Positions 25,201 through 34,080 are shown, counted from the first letter of the stretch. The stretch is 64,000 bases of DNA from Clytia hemisphaerica (GCA_902728285.1 CACVBU010001196.1:62001-126000), one strand, 5' to 3'. Program-made: numbers and translations. The notes: generated from the sequence alone by a model not told the origin.

Positions 25201-28200
25201 ATGACCCAAAAAGTGATAAGTAGATCTTAGGATGTTTGTTCTTACGAGACAAAAAGATTGGGATCCCAGTATGGAGAAAGTGGATCTGGAAAAGCCTTCA
25301 CTTCCAAATTCTCATGACTGACTTTGAAACAGAGAATGTAGTGGTAACGCGTCCCTTACATAACACCTCGTACCTTTTAACTCTTACACTGAAAACTACA
25401 AAACAGGACTGGATTCGAGTTTACCTAGAGGCGGAATGGTGATAAAGAATGCACACAAAAATACAAACATTTAACTCTAGTAAGCTTATCACATCCCCGA
25501 TGTACACGTTTTTTATAAGAACAAACTATATAAGAACATAAGGCTTCAATGGCCAAAATGTTAAGAACAAGTTAAAGAACACTTTCAGGCTTTGTGGATT
25601 CTAGAGAACACCGAATCTCATAGGAAAATGGTCAAAAATACTCGAAAAATGGCGAAAATAAGAACATGTTAAGAACAATTTAAGGCTTAAAACTCAAAAA
25701 GTTAAGAACATCCCAAGGCTTTAAAATTTTTGGATGTTCTTATAAAAAAACATGTAGGTTCATTTCAATTTACCTTCAGCATCTTCATCCTCATCCTCAT
25801 CCTCTTCGTCATCCAAATCACTCAAATCTTCATCTTGAACGTTCTCCAAAGCATCTTCCACAGCTGTGTCTTCTGTAGAAAATTCTCCTCTTTTCTCCTC
25901 GACTTCTTCTGTTGTCGTTGGTGAACCTATTATAATCAAGGATTCGTCACTAAGAGAAAAATAACCTCGACCCTTCTTGATTTATGATTTACAATACCCT
26001 TTTATGATTTTCTTCTGTCACGGACCCATTAGATGTGATTTTCCTTCTCGTGATTATTTGCCTGAGTTTCAGCTCCTCAACCAGAGAAATCCTCCTTTTC
26101 TACCAGATGAGAAATCTTCTTTTTAACCAGAATTCCCTTGAATCTTTTTTCCTCAACAATATCGTGATAGATAAATTTTTACCATCAAAATTTCGTTACC
26201 CTCTGGAGTTTAGAATACTGAATCATTACAACTTACATTTCACCATCACAAGCATTGCAACAAACAAGACAATTAATTTCGTCATCTTCATCTCTCCTGC
26301 TGGATAAAAAATTTCTTCCTTGAAATGTCGAAATGCTATCTTTGGATGTTTTGTTGAAGTTTTGAACTTTGGTTGACTTTGAATGATTTTCTTCCATTTC
26401 CGAGAACCTTTTATAGCAGTAAGAATGATTCATAACATCTGCACAGCTTCATGCAATATGTATGAAAACAGATGTAAATGTGACCTCCCAACCAACATAT
26501 CCCAATCTGTCATTTTTCATAATTCACGCTAATTGGCATCATTAAAGAAATTAATCAGTTTTTATGTATCTCTGAGTTTTAAATGGAGCTAAATGATAAA
26601 ACTACACATTGCGGTATTCTGTTTGTCATTTCTGGCATGTTTATAATTAAAACAACTTCCCGGTTATTTAAGTGACTAAACTTTAAAGAATCCCCGAATT
26701 TACCCACAACATAGAAATTTGGTATAGTTTCTAGTCCTCTAAATTTTACCTTCATTTTCTTCCGCTTGGTCCTTGTAGTGGATTGGGAAAAGCGATCTTG
26801 TTGTGATAAATCCAAAGGTCTTTTTTCTTACTTTTTAGTAGCATTTTCGTTGAGTTCTTTATATGTCTTTAGCTTCAGGATCTTTCTGCATTACATTTCT
26901 TTCTTCTCTTTGTTATAGTACCAATCGATGAGAATGATCAATTTTCACCGACAGAAATCCGATACGAAGTGATGTTTGATGAAGAATTTCTCGGTGCAAA
27001 CGACGTCAGGTAAGCAGTGACGGCTAAGTCGTCAACCCATTGTCGAACCTCGGTAATTCCGATGTTACGTCAGTTTTTAAATAGCCCAGCCTGTGAAAAC
27101 TTTAGAAATACTTTTTAAATGTCTTCTATCACAGGGCTATTCAAGTAGAATATCGACTCTGTAGAATATCGACTTTTCACCTATAAGATAATTGTAATAT
27201 GTTTTATAACTTACCATATAAAACAAATCGGTTGATCGTGAACCACTTAAATACAATCTATTGGGTGTTTTTGAAATCTTGAATAAAACAGAAGTCTTGT
27301 ACTAATACTAGTCTCACAACCCCTTGTGAAGTGGTGAACTTCAGTAAATGAACTGTTTTGAATCTTAGAATTTACGAGTGGTTTAATTCGAACTGGACCT
27401 AAAAAATTCCAACAGCTAACCTTTGAGCATTCTCAAAGGAGATACTATCCCATGAGTTCGAATTGTTTTTTCTTTACACCATATTATTGTTTCATGCTAT
27501 AGACATGTCAAAGAGCGCGGATACTTTATGTATGGTTACTCTTTGCTCAACCTTTCGTATGGCGAACGAAAACTTCGAAAGAAAGACAACACTCAACCGA
27601 TCGATCCTTTGACAGAGTTCAAGAAACGAATCACTGACCCTTCAAAAACTACTGGTACAGACGTACAGTATATCTGTTTAAAACAGTAATCCTGTTACTT
27701 TGGTCATTACCCTTTAGCTAAGCTAGGGAAATAGCCTGAGTTTTGAGAGAAATTTATTTGCTTATTTTTTACCAATGCTAAAACGCTTTCTGCCTTCTCT
27801 CCGTTCGGTGTAGAGAAGGTTGGTAGTTTCAAGAAGTCATTGTTATGGCGTCAAAAAGGTGGTATTGACTTGAGACAGTCTTTTTTCTGCTGACGTCAAG
27901 ACTGAAAAAGATATGTCAGAAAGTCGATCTTCTAGAGTAGTAATTTATATACACATGAAACGTAAAAGAGCTTGGTTTTTGTATTTTTAGGTAAATCTTC
28001 AACACCCAACAACAAGGGCCCTTACCGAGGGCGGTTGGGACCAAACAGAGACAACGCCCAACAGAGAACGCCCGAACCACCTCAATATTGGTTGAAAGAT
28101 AAATATCAATCACCGAGAGGGAAGCAATCGCCTCACGGTAGTGGTCATAAGTCACACGGAACGGGCGGTGCGCGGAAGAAAGAAAATACAGCGTAAGCAA

Positions 28201-31200
28201 GCTCTCTTTAGTTTTCGTATTTGTCCTGTCCATTAAAAATCAAATTCACTTTTTTTAACGTTCGACCACAACCTCTTTTTCATGGTAGAAATTTATGATG
28301 ACGACGTCGTCATTGATGACGGTGAAATCATTGATTCGATCCACATCGATCGATCCTAATGTTTTAAAACAGTCTTGCCATATTCGAAACGTCCTGGGAA
28401 AGCTCAGGACCTAAAATTTGATTCCGTGTTAAGCCTTTGGAAAGCCGTATAAAACAGAGTGAATAGTTTGGTCACAGGTCCTAGATACTGTCTTGGATGT
28501 TTGATGTCAAAAATGCAAATCATATAAAGAATACCAAACTAATTCAGTGCTTCTTTCTTTTAGAACACCTCCTACGACAACGAGTGGAACAGATTTTCTG
28601 AACATGTGGAAAGAGTTGAAGAAGGAAGAGAATCAAAGCACACCGCAAAAACCTCAGCCCTCACAACAACAACAGACGACACCACAATTCGTCACTCAAT
28701 CGTCTGGTAAACCACAGGAAAGCGTTGACCAGGTAAACACCGTCTTAAAAGCTTTTAGTATTTGAGCCTTTCTTTCTAAGAACAAGAGAAAGTGCAACCT
28801 AGATAAAGTATCAAAAGTTGCAAGAATGGGTGTAAAAATACTTTGAATTTACGATAAAAAAAAAGTCATATTGCACCAGATTTAAACAGCTTTCGTGGAG
28901 ACTTATTTATCAACGGTTTTTCACTTTTTCACAGGACGCGACGACAGCTATTCATCAACTCTTGAACATCAACAAGACGTCACAACAACCTGTTGTCACA
29001 ACCCCTCCGCAATCATCTGTACAACAACCCATTCGTCAACTCTTACAACGACCACAACAACCGCAAACCATCGCCATGCTTCAACAGATGCAACATCCAC
29101 AACAAATGGTTGCTATGCAACAACGCATGCCACAAGCGCTTTATCAACCACCAACTCACCAACATCGTGAGTAAATACTGATAGATTCTTTGTAGATTTT
29201 TTATAGATTTTCCCGATTGTCAGATTGACTTCCAAACTAATGGTTGATTTACCTCCTCTACCTTTGTCAGAGGACTGGTAATGCTCAAATCCGAAACCTA
29301 ATCGAAGTTTTGTATGCTCAGTAATTTTCTGTTCTTTCTTTCCAAAATCCAGTCCACCTTTCAAATTTTCTTTATTTCAGCCCCCGCGATGGTTCCTGGT
29401 TCCGCTCTGCCTCCTTTGTAAGTTTCTATTGTTTGGTAGAAACAAAAGATTTGATGGAAAATTCACACTATTGCTACCATAGGAAAACCTAGTACAAACT
29501 ACGCATCAATAACATCTGTTCTACTGGCTTTGTGACTTTTTCGAATTTTTGGAACCCCGGGTTCTTGGGCTGTAAATGTTTATTTAACAATAAGTAGTTA
29601 AATCGTAGTTTAATTTTAAATCGTCTAAATCACTTATTCCGCCTGCGGTACTACCGGGGCGTCCCGCCTGCAAGTAGCCTTACTTCTCCATTGGTTCCGT
29701 GCGATATTGGCTATACTCTGAAAGCACAAACAAGGTTAAGATGGCGGTGTTCAAGTCTCAGAAATTTTTTACCTCCCTCCCGCCCTACAGATATTGGTTG
29801 CCGGCAACCCTATTTATAGTTTATGTTAGTTTATCACTAGCAGGGGACTAAATTTTCCCCAAAACTGATTATGGGTTAGCCAAATATGTGAACGCCAAAC
29901 TTAAATGAAAAATGTCTCAATCTATTCTACTCCCCTCCAAACAGATGAACGAATTTGGAAATTAAACATTCTATTTTTCACGTCACACTAAACGTTCGAA
30001 GCTCTCCTCGCAAGAGCGAAACTATCGAATTTGCGTCAAAACACTTGAAAGGACTCGTGATTTTTTGGAAAGTCAAAAAAACTTTCTATGGAAGGTCAGG
30101 TTAGATTTGTAATATTTTGTTTTCTTTTTCATAGCATGCAACCATCGATGATTTTACTACAGTGTTGTAACCAGAGAAAATTACTTCCACCAAATTATCT
30201 GTTCACTAAACATCCTGAGGTATTTATCTCTTTTGTTTAAAAGGCTGAAACGAAGCATGATGCCCAAGGGGTTGACCATCGTCCTCTATGCAAAATATTC
30301 GATGGAGTATTTGCAAATTCAGAGTGATGCTACTTTTGAAACTAAAAGATACATATGCTGAGGATGGCAACAAAGAAGCGTGATTGTCTTGAAATGGAGC
30401 GCTACACTAAGTTTTCGGATTTGATTACTTTTAATATCATTTGTCTTCTTCACTTTAAACAGGGGTTCAAAGCATTTATTTCACTGGACGGACGCCATAT
30501 TAGCGGACAGATCTGTCCCACTCAACAACAAGCCATGGAAAACGTGGCCACAATTGCTCTCCAACAATTAGTAAGAACCAATCATACAATCACATGTTTC
30601 AAATTCTTCCCTATTCTTCAGCCTTCCACAAACGTATTCAGTCCCTAGATTTATCGTTAATAAAATTAAACAACGAGCCAATGTTGGCTCGTAATGTGTA
30701 TGCTTGATTATTGATTATCCGAAGCGACGCTTATAGCACCACGGACATCAACATGCTATCGCAAGGCCCGTTGCTGGGCCATTGATCGAAACTTCTTGTC
30801 TCATGTGTATAAGGAATTCTTTATTCAATAAGTAATCACTTGCAAAACTGTGTCCAAATATCATCTATAAAGCTTTTTTTCATTTACCAGACTGGTGTAG
30901 CGACAGCCTTTTCACCGGCGTTCGTTCAGCCTGTAGTCCAACCTCCTCAACCATCACTGCAACAACATCAACCACAGGCTAATTATCACATGCAACGACA
31001 GCCGTCTCCTGCACAGAATAATATAATAAGACAGGTTCGTCTTATAATTTTCTCTCGTTCGAATTCATTTTTCTAGGGAAATTAAGAACATTCGAAGAAC
31101 CTTTTTAGGCTTAAAACTTAAAAAGTTGAGAACAAGTGAAGGCTTCAAAAAGTTTAATTTTTTTGTAAAACGTGTTTTCTTAGAAATGTTCCAAGTGAAC

Positions 31201-33498
31201 CGACTCTTTTAGGTCTCGAATTTTTGTTATCGATAATCAGAATCTATCACATCATCATTGCCTGTAAAATTGCAATGCATTACTGTTTGTTTCCATCATA
31301 GAGCCAATCGGATTCTAATTTATCATCAACAAAAGAAAACAAAACACCGTTACGCCCGAACCCGTTCGTGCCACACCAGGTTTATTTAGATTATCTTCTT
31401 TTCGCATTTGGAAACGGTCTGCTGAATATAAACAGCAACCACTCGGCTGCCAGAGTATCTCAGGGTATTTCAGCTCCAATTCAGTCAACTGTCAACCCCC
31501 ATCTCCTCCGAATAAAGTTGAGGGTAGCAATTTTTATTCCCGTCTTGGTCGAGAGATGCCTTTCTTCGGTGTTTTATCAGGGCTTTTCTGCTTTTCGGGT
31601 TTAAACAGGTTGGGGTTTATGATTAGGTTTAAAAGAAAGGTTGCAACCAGTTAAGATTTTCCTACCGGGTGACCCACGAAAAAGTTCAGACATTTCCCGA
31701 CATCTTGAGGCCGAACAAATATCCCAAAGTGCTTGGAGTTTTGATATTTAGAAGGTAGATATCCTAACTTAAAATTTGAGCTATCACTTTTTAAATTTGA
31801 CCAACTTGTTCTCTACTTATGAGCTTTAAACTCAAAATTCACTTTTCGGAAAGTGTAAAAAAACACGTAAAAAAGAGGTATCAAATTCATGCAATCAATT
31901 AGAAAATCACTTACAAATTGACCTATTTAACGAGTTTTATGACATTAATAATTAATAAAAACACCTTTGAAAGCAATTTTTGTTTAAAACAAGACTAGTT
32001 TTTATAAAAGTTGGCGCTTTCATAGATTTTTTTCAAAAACTGTATATCAAGAACGTCTAAAAATACCAAATTTGATACCCCTTTTTTACGTGTTTTTTAC
32101 ACTTTCCGTAAAGTGAATTTTGACTTTAAAAGCTCATAAGCAGAGAGCAAGTTGGTCTAATTTAAAAAGTGATAGCTCAAATTTTAAGTTAGGATATCTA
32201 CTTTCTAAATATCAAAACTCCAAGCACTTTGGGACATTTGTTCGGCCTCAAGACGTCGGAAAACGTCTGAACTTTTTTGTGGGTCACCCGGTAGTTTCGT
32301 TGTTTTAATGGATGCAATGTTCTTATGATAACTTTTCACCTTTTAATTCACTATCCCTATCCGTTTTACTTAATACGTCTTTTGAGATACAAGAACACTG
32401 GTGTGAGGCTCTTTGCTGGTTCCTTTTGAACCTGAAACCTATACTTAGATTGTCTAGTATTAACAATTAATTAATCAGTTGATTTACTTTCTAACCCTTT
32501 TACCCTCGTGAGCAGGTCTCAGTCAAAAATACAAAGTGGGAAGAAAGCAAGCAACCCGAAGTTCATGGACCGCCACCACCTATCAACGTCAAGGCCGAAT
32601 GTGACCTCAAAGAGATGTTAGGTATCCAAGCTAGATCTAGCCCTGATCCCATGCAGCAAAGTGAAGGTGAACTGAAGAAGATGTTAGGAATAGTTGGTAA
32701 GCCTTCAACGTCACCTCAACCACCAGATTCTCCTGGTCAAGACATTCTGAAAAGCATTGGTGTCACCAGATCTTCACCAGCACTTACAGCAACCTCAATG
32801 GAGAACCAACTCACTGATGACATGAAACTCATGAACCTGATAGGAATCAAACCAAATTCCTCGACCTCACCGCCAACCAATAATGTCGGTAGGCCACTAC
32901 ATCAAACAGCTTCTGAACCAATCATGATTCAAGAGAGACCTACCCAGGTAATCCTTTTATAGCCGATTCCAGAATTTTCCTAAACTGCACGCATCCCTGA
33001 CATGGTTTTTGTTCCAAGGGATGCGAATCAGACTCAAAAAAGCTCTTCCGCTTAGCAGGCTCTAATGTTATATGCATATGATTTCAAAATTTATATTAAC
33101 CTTAAACCATTTGCTTGACACCAGTTTATAGAATACCTTTTTTTACGTCGGCCCCAATTTAATTCCCATCTCTTACGCCGGCCCTTATAATGCCAGCGAC
33201 AAAAAAAATAACCAACTCTAAATTTATTAATCCGTCTCCTTCCTTACAGCAGGTAAACATACCAAAACAATCAACTGCGGCGCATTCTAGCGCTTCTGCA
33301 TCACAATCATCTTCATCACCACTGCTTCAAACAAGAACACAAGCGGCCAAACCGTCACCTAGCAACAGTTCAAGATCCTCCCCAGCTCTCTCAACAGCCT
33401 CAAGCAACAGAAGCCAAAATTCATCTCCAGCACCTGGAAATGCAACCAAGAAACCAATCCTCTTAGCTCCAACTTTCTTCGGAGCTAAAAAGAAGTAA
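1244..33498 (+). CDS. XRN1: 5'-3' exoribonuclease 1, first coding exon missing
   Basis: Degrades decapped 5'-monophosphate mRNA in the cytoplasm. Exons: 1244-1375, 1672-1772, 2042-2139, 4248-4357, 4610-4720, 4967-5134, 5589-5757, 5908-5975, 6259-6381, 8357-8506, 8818-8921, 9211-9300, 10741-10897, 11242-11361, 12292-12678, 12953-13230, 13485-13572, 13818-13931, 14752-15018, 15618-15775, 16306-16444, 16773-16962, 26919-27009, 27503-27654, 27991-28192, 28564-28732, 28935-29166, 29381-29417, 30135-30219, 30463-30570, 30891-31034, 31302-31379, 32516-32947, 33250-33498. The sum is 5301 nt, all phases agree, and the product would be about 1790 aa with the missing start. The first traced residues [16 protein letters not shown] match about residue 25 of animal XRN1. 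Nuclease motifs seen: [46 protein letters not shown]. Later come [19 protein letters not shown], the SH3-like [12 protein letters not shown], Gln/Pro-rich exons, and a dsRBD-like exon (30463-30570). Identification is very secure; small C-terminal exons are less so. Confidence 0.95.
2116..2242 (+). repeat. Left direct repeat, copies XRN1 exon end
   Basis: These 127 bp contain the last 24 bases of an XRN1 exon, its GT donor at 2140 and adjoining intron. They recur at 4066-4184 with an 8-bp length difference and a few substitutions. This left copy holds the donor that keeps the reading frame. The duplication brackets the 1.8-kb insert and is far longer than a usual transposon target-site duplication. 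Confidence 0.85.
2168..3853 (-). CDS. Unrecognised 561-aa ORF in insertion
   Basis: Uninterrupted 561-codon frame. I do not recognise the family. The N-terminal 120 residues are acidic, with many Asp and Glu and a motif [13 protein letters not shown]. The middle (about 120-350) looks like a folded domain with hydrophobic and aromatic residues. Residues about 370-470 are Ser/Arg-rich and look out of frame compared with flanking protein. The C-terminal part is basic with a Lys/Arg cluster ([18 protein letters not shown]). The last 24 or so codons, ending [11 protein letters not shown], come from the antisense of the XRN1-intron direct repeat, so the natural C-terminus may be lost. Two other minus frames stay open here (2650-3159 and 2403-2624); the latter has a KRKR nuclear-signal-like stretch. 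Whether the ORF is expressed is unknown. Confidence 0.5.
   Translation of the reverse strand: MNYQWETVKISLDDYWIPTIWEDAYPNAQPHNEADMAELKQTQDIVDDECYQDPENLMDDDFPNMDAEMDKLVADEEVSYIPAIDDVLLESNVSMRNIDYLIDTVDDGSEECKNILDEGRNVTFDAAFYFAYLNIMYSFFWNFKMSNPKELFNMKGVYNTDNRRYQYEFEIVPCMELDDVIIFQQVKRVFNEVKAMSKSDLYDALKAGHTNPKMLALHFTAIQEKGLVYLDDVYNPEVSTPPTVIIHAIYPGLHLSKKKLDAINAERLLVAEHWSTESDTSAYACENALKNQLHTHDVLLISATRHKGTWREKTDRRTIRQYVWQHLQDMFSKAVDRGCVTYSTQQQAKGFCCNGKPDVSGELQENVPAVHPLSTYPSSSRLARPRLRIVSITSSEEEYMVRSNSSVSPSCPSTARMSSVREWASLTELSLISSSPLRRNVNEVMTNGFQRRQYQRDQREPYNRKKTVRRQILELLKEKCIRNSKHYDVELLTNEHLQFLEGCIMPSALNNVKRIAFNQNCYRPIVPYFERTEFGCFDLSDQNLKKRFFYWWKGKNSSPWT
2243..4065. mobile_element. 1.8-kb insertion of unknown type in XRN1 intron
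   Basis: The segment between the two 120-bp direct repeats. It is less AT-rich than the surrounding intron and is mostly filled by one minus-strand ORF. The 3853-4065 part upstream of the ORF start has no coding signal. It contains a 16-bp palindrome, CTATGAGATCTCATAG, near 3887 and GC-rich stretches near 3930-4030. I see no terminal inverted repeats, LTR or poly-A tail. Candidate origins are an unclassified transposon, an integrated viral fragment, or foreign DNA captured during break repair. Confidence 0.55.
4066..4184 (+). repeat. Right direct repeat, decoy exon end and donor
   Basis: Second copy of 2116-2242. It contains a duplicate of the XRN1 exon tail with its own GTATTT donor at 4090, but no acceptor or complete exon in front. 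Removing the insert and one repeat would leave a short intron of about 158 bp, which is the likely ancestral state. Confidence 0.8.
5172..5428 (-). repeat. tRNA-derived SINE
   Basis: Read on the minus strand, the right end has a tRNA-like head with an A box (GTACAGTGGTAGAGC) and a B box (GGGTTCAACCCCCAG), spaced as in tRNA genes. A non-tRNA body runs to about 5172. It lies in an XRN1 intron. The non-tRNA tail and the lack of a matching acceptor stem argue for a SINE rather than a tRNA gene. Confidence 0.7.
6731..8338 (+). repeat. Interspersed repeat: GTTC microsatellite plus about 470-bp tandem units
   Basis: Fills most of the 6382-8356 XRN1 intron. It opens with ACCTACCTAAGGTAG and a GTTCGTTCGTCC microsatellite (about 6765-6820), then three tandem units of about 470 bp starting near 6866, 7330 and 7803. 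Each unit has a GATGCAAAATGNCAAT block and repeated CCGGCCGAAAATGCCGGAAATATGCC-type tracts (shortened and variable here). It ends GTAGGTCCATTCAGCATG. Related copies lie at 11691-12180, 16996-17447 and, reversed, 46255-46441. Small open frames inside it are shadows of the repeat. Confidence 0.75.
11391..11614 (+). repeat. 29-bp minisatellite, 8 copies
   Basis: Eight head-to-tail copies of a 29-bp unit containing ACCACGCCAAAACATATTCT, with only C/T variation at one or two positions and the last copy truncated. It starts about 30 bp after an XRN1 splice donor (exon ending 11361). The near-identity implies recent expansion, and copy number is probably polymorphic. Confidence 0.9.
11691..12180 (+). 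repeat. Degraded copy of GTTC/CCGG interspersed repeat
   Basis: Begins with ACCTGGAGGTCCTATAAATTAACC, like the other family members, followed by TCGTTCATTTGTTGC and a GATGCAAAATAGTAAT block with CCGGAAA tracts. More diverged than the 6731-8338 array. Lies in the XRN1 intron before the exon at 12292. Confidence 0.6.
13991..14301. repeat. MITE-like element with GCATCCCCT ends
   Basis: The left end has ACTGCACGCACGCATCCCCT and the right end GGGGATACGTACAGCCT, an imperfect inverted pair. An inner hairpin ATCCCCT...AGGGGAT sits at about 14005-14040. A shorter relative is at about 32975-33045. Both lie in XRN1 introns. Confidence 0.45.
16512..16680. repeat. Partial relative of the 36532 hairpin MITE
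   Basis: CTAGTTACCACATGACTTCG, then a stretch with CGAGAAATATTTT, GGGATTTTTCCGAGCC and TTTAGGC, matches one arm of the element at 36532-36679. The second arm is diverged. Intronic in XRN1. Confidence 0.4.
16996..17447 (+). repeat. Copy of GTTC/CCGG interspersed repeat
   Basis: Starts CCTACCTAGGCTATAATCTACC, contains GTTCGTTCGTTCGCTCGTTC (17043-17095) and ends GTAGGTCGATTCAGC, like the family member at 6731-8338 but without the tandem inner units. It sits at the left edge of the big XRN1 intron, directly before the segmental duplication. Confidence 0.65.
17910..19343 (-). pseudogene. Left copy of cationic six-Cys peptide gene, nonsense-mutated
   Basis: Three exons, matching the intact copy at 24852-26291: 19343-19289 (signal peptide), 18979-18833 (acidic pro-region) and 18130-17910 (basic Cys peptide). 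Splice sites and phases are kept. In exon 2 one base change turns a Glu codon into TAA at 18936-18938, so translation would stop at about codon 33, before the basic peptide. Exon 2 is 6 nt shorter than in the intact copy, losing two acidic residues. The mature peptide exon differs from the intact copy by one residue (Ile for Val before the last Cys), so decay is recent or conversion is ongoing. A sequencing error at the TAA is possible. Minus-strand, nested in XRN1. Confidence 0.7.
18562..18815. mobile_element. MITE with TACACGTTTTTTATAAGA ends (left copy)
   Basis: About 254 bp with inverted ends TACACGTTTTTTATAAGA / TCTTATAAAAAAACGTGTA and inner repeats of AAGAACA and GGCTTCAA. It lies in intron 2 of the peptide gene. 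The same insertion is at 25503-25756 in the other copy. Family relatives lie near 14370-14600, 31080-31170, 34190-34260, 56830-57150 and 62498-62775. Confidence 0.7.
19459..19467 (-). promoter_or_regulatory. TATA box of left peptide gene copy
   Basis: TATAAAAGG on the minus strand, about 115 bases upstream of the signal-peptide ATG. It is identical in the right copy at 26407-26415. Position and sequence fit a core promoter with a 5' UTR of about 85 nt. Confidence 0.5.
20890..20936. repeat. Perfect 21-bp-stem hairpin
   Basis: CTGTACCACGGCAGCAGGTAG, the 5-base loop AGTAA, then its exact reverse complement. The right arm is the start of the tRNA-like SINE head, so this looks like two SINE heads joined head to head, or an inverted partial copy. 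Confidence 0.8.
20916..21160 (+). repeat. tRNA-derived SINE with ACATAG tail
   Basis: A tRNA-like head (GTGGTACAGTGGTCATCAACC as A-box region, GATCAAGGTCCTATTCTT as degenerate B-box region), a body with GCTTGGCAAGTGAGC, and a 3' tail of three ACATAG units ending near 21160. Head, body and short-repeat tail are the SINE layout. Confidence 0.6.
21543..21691. repeat. 149-bp foldback element
   Basis: CCTGTTGAATAATTATGTA at the left is mirrored by TACATAATTATTCAACAGG at the right. A second inner inverted pair is AACAATGATA..GCATAATTAC with GTAATTAT..GCATG..TATCATTGTT. It would fold almost end to end. Confidence 0.75.
22264..22857. mobile_element. 594-bp near-perfect palindrome
   Basis: Arms 22264-22519 and 22599-22857 are reverse complements with few mismatches, around a spacer of about 79 bp with GACGTCAG and GACGTCAAA. 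The outer ends read TAGTCTATTCCAAAGAACAG and CTGTTCTTTGAAATAGACTA. It codes for nothing evident. Fits a foldback transposon or long-TIR MITE. Confidence 0.85.
22930..23029. repeat. Small inverted-repeat element
   Basis: CGCAATGAATCATGGGTAATCTGGAC faces GTCCTAGTTACTCATGATTCATTTCG across about 40 bp. A related GAATTATGGGTAATCAGGAC arm is at about 41569 in a GGCX intron. Confidence 0.55.
23094..24385. mobile_element. 1.29-kb non-autonomous DNA transposon, TA target
   Basis: Perfect 24-bp terminal inverted repeats starting CAGCACCTGACCCCGAG, flanked on both sides by TA. A motif CCCC(A/G)GAATGTAGG recurs inside (near 23101, 23289, 23457) with weaker copies near 23975. These may be transposase-binding sites. 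No transposase ORF. It ends 8 bp before the right duplication copy starts. Confidence 0.75.
24852..26291 (-). CDS. Secreted acidic-pro / cationic six-Cys peptide precursor
   Basis: Predicted 142-aa prepropeptide in three exons: 26291-26237, 25926-25774, 25072-24852. Exon 1 encodes a signal peptide (MKMTKLI then a hydrophobic run LFVAMLVMV). Exon 2 starts CSPTTTEE and is very acidic, about 26 Asp/Glu in 50 residues. Exon 3 is very basic, about 30 Lys/Arg in 72 residues, with six Cys spaced C-X5-C-X5-C-X23-C-X5-C-X5-C, ending KYRYRY and TAG. Phases agree at both junctions (T|GT, G|AA), and donors GTAAGT and GTAAAT with AG acceptors are present. The layout (signal, acidic pro-part, Cys-rich cationic end) is that of many animal antimicrobial peptide precursors, so host defence is the best guess. 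A nematocyst or matrix-packaging role is possible. I do not recognise the family. It is nested antisense in an XRN1 intron. Confidence 0.75.
25503..25756. mobile_element. MITE with TACACGTTTTTTATAAGA ends (right copy)
   Basis: Same element as 18562-18815, in intron 2 of the intact peptide gene. Confidence 0.7.
26407..26415 (-). promoter_or_regulatory. TATA box of intact peptide gene
   Basis: TATAAAAGG on the minus strand, 116 bases upstream of the signal-peptide ATG at 26291. It suggests that the nested gene has its own promoter, separate from XRN1. Confidence 0.55.
27010..27502. other. XRN1 intron, nothing distinctive
   Basis: AT-rich intron between exons 26919-27009 and 27503-27654. No repeats or conserved signals were seen beyond the splice sites. 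Confidence 0.5.
31662..32294. mobile_element. 633-bp foldback MITE with about 225-bp arms
   Basis: Starts CTACCGGGTGACCCAC and ends GTGGGTCACCCGGTAG. The arms stay complementary for about 225 bp (for example CCAAAGTGCTTGGAGTTTTG and its mirror). The AT-rich centre has no coding content. Lies in the XRN1 intron between exons ending 31379 and starting 32516. Confidence 0.85.
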
Positions 33499-34074
33499 AA
33501 TGCTCGCCTATTGGATTGAATTGGTTTAAGAATACTACTGTATACGTATTTACTTTATTACTTGAATTACTATTTGTTTTTGTTTTTGTTCTCGGATCAT
33601 AGTTTTAAACCTTTTGTCCGTTCTTGAATATTCGACCATGCTGTTTATTTTGCAAATAATTCTGTCTTTCCCTTATTTGTGTTGAAAGTAGTCAATCTTT
33701 CAGTTTGTCAATTTCCACGAACTTTTGGTAATTTGAGATGAAGTTGCTTTGTTTGCGTTTGTACAGGCTTTGTAATACATACAACTTTCGTCCCTAGTCA
33801 CACTTTTCGAGCAATGTTTCTTGCTTTGTTACCTACTTCATACATTACATGCATTTGTTTTTATATTTGAAAAATAATTGTTTTTAAAAAATATTAAAAA
33901 ACCTTTTTAAAAAGCAGTTTATATAAATTATGTAGGTATGTGTCTGTTTGTTTTAATTATTTTACTTGTTTTTGTAGTTTTTAAATATTATTCTTAACTC
34001 CTTAGTTACTAACTACATCACTTTTCAAACTGAAAGATTTTATTTCTGTAATGATTTGTATTTTTGAAAGAAAG

Positions 34075-34080
34075 AATAAA
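34075..34080 (+). terminator. Probable XRN1 poly(A) signal
   Basis: AATAAA 577 bases after the XRN1 stop codon (33498), at the end of an AT-rich 3' UTR and followed by a T-rich stretch. About 520 bp upstream of the GGCX start. Confidence 0.5.

Larger units (their letters stand above)
24394..26740. repeat. Segmental duplication, right copy
   Basis: About 2.35 kb matching 17464-19796 in the same orientation; similarity continues to about 26810 (compare 22207-22262). This copy carries the intact peptide gene. Its left edge abuts the DNA transposon ending at 24385. Confidence 0.9.

Noticed and set aside
28895..29181. Thr-rich and Asn-rich alternative frames
   Set aside because: Shadows of the Gln-rich XRN1 exon 28935-29166 in other frames.
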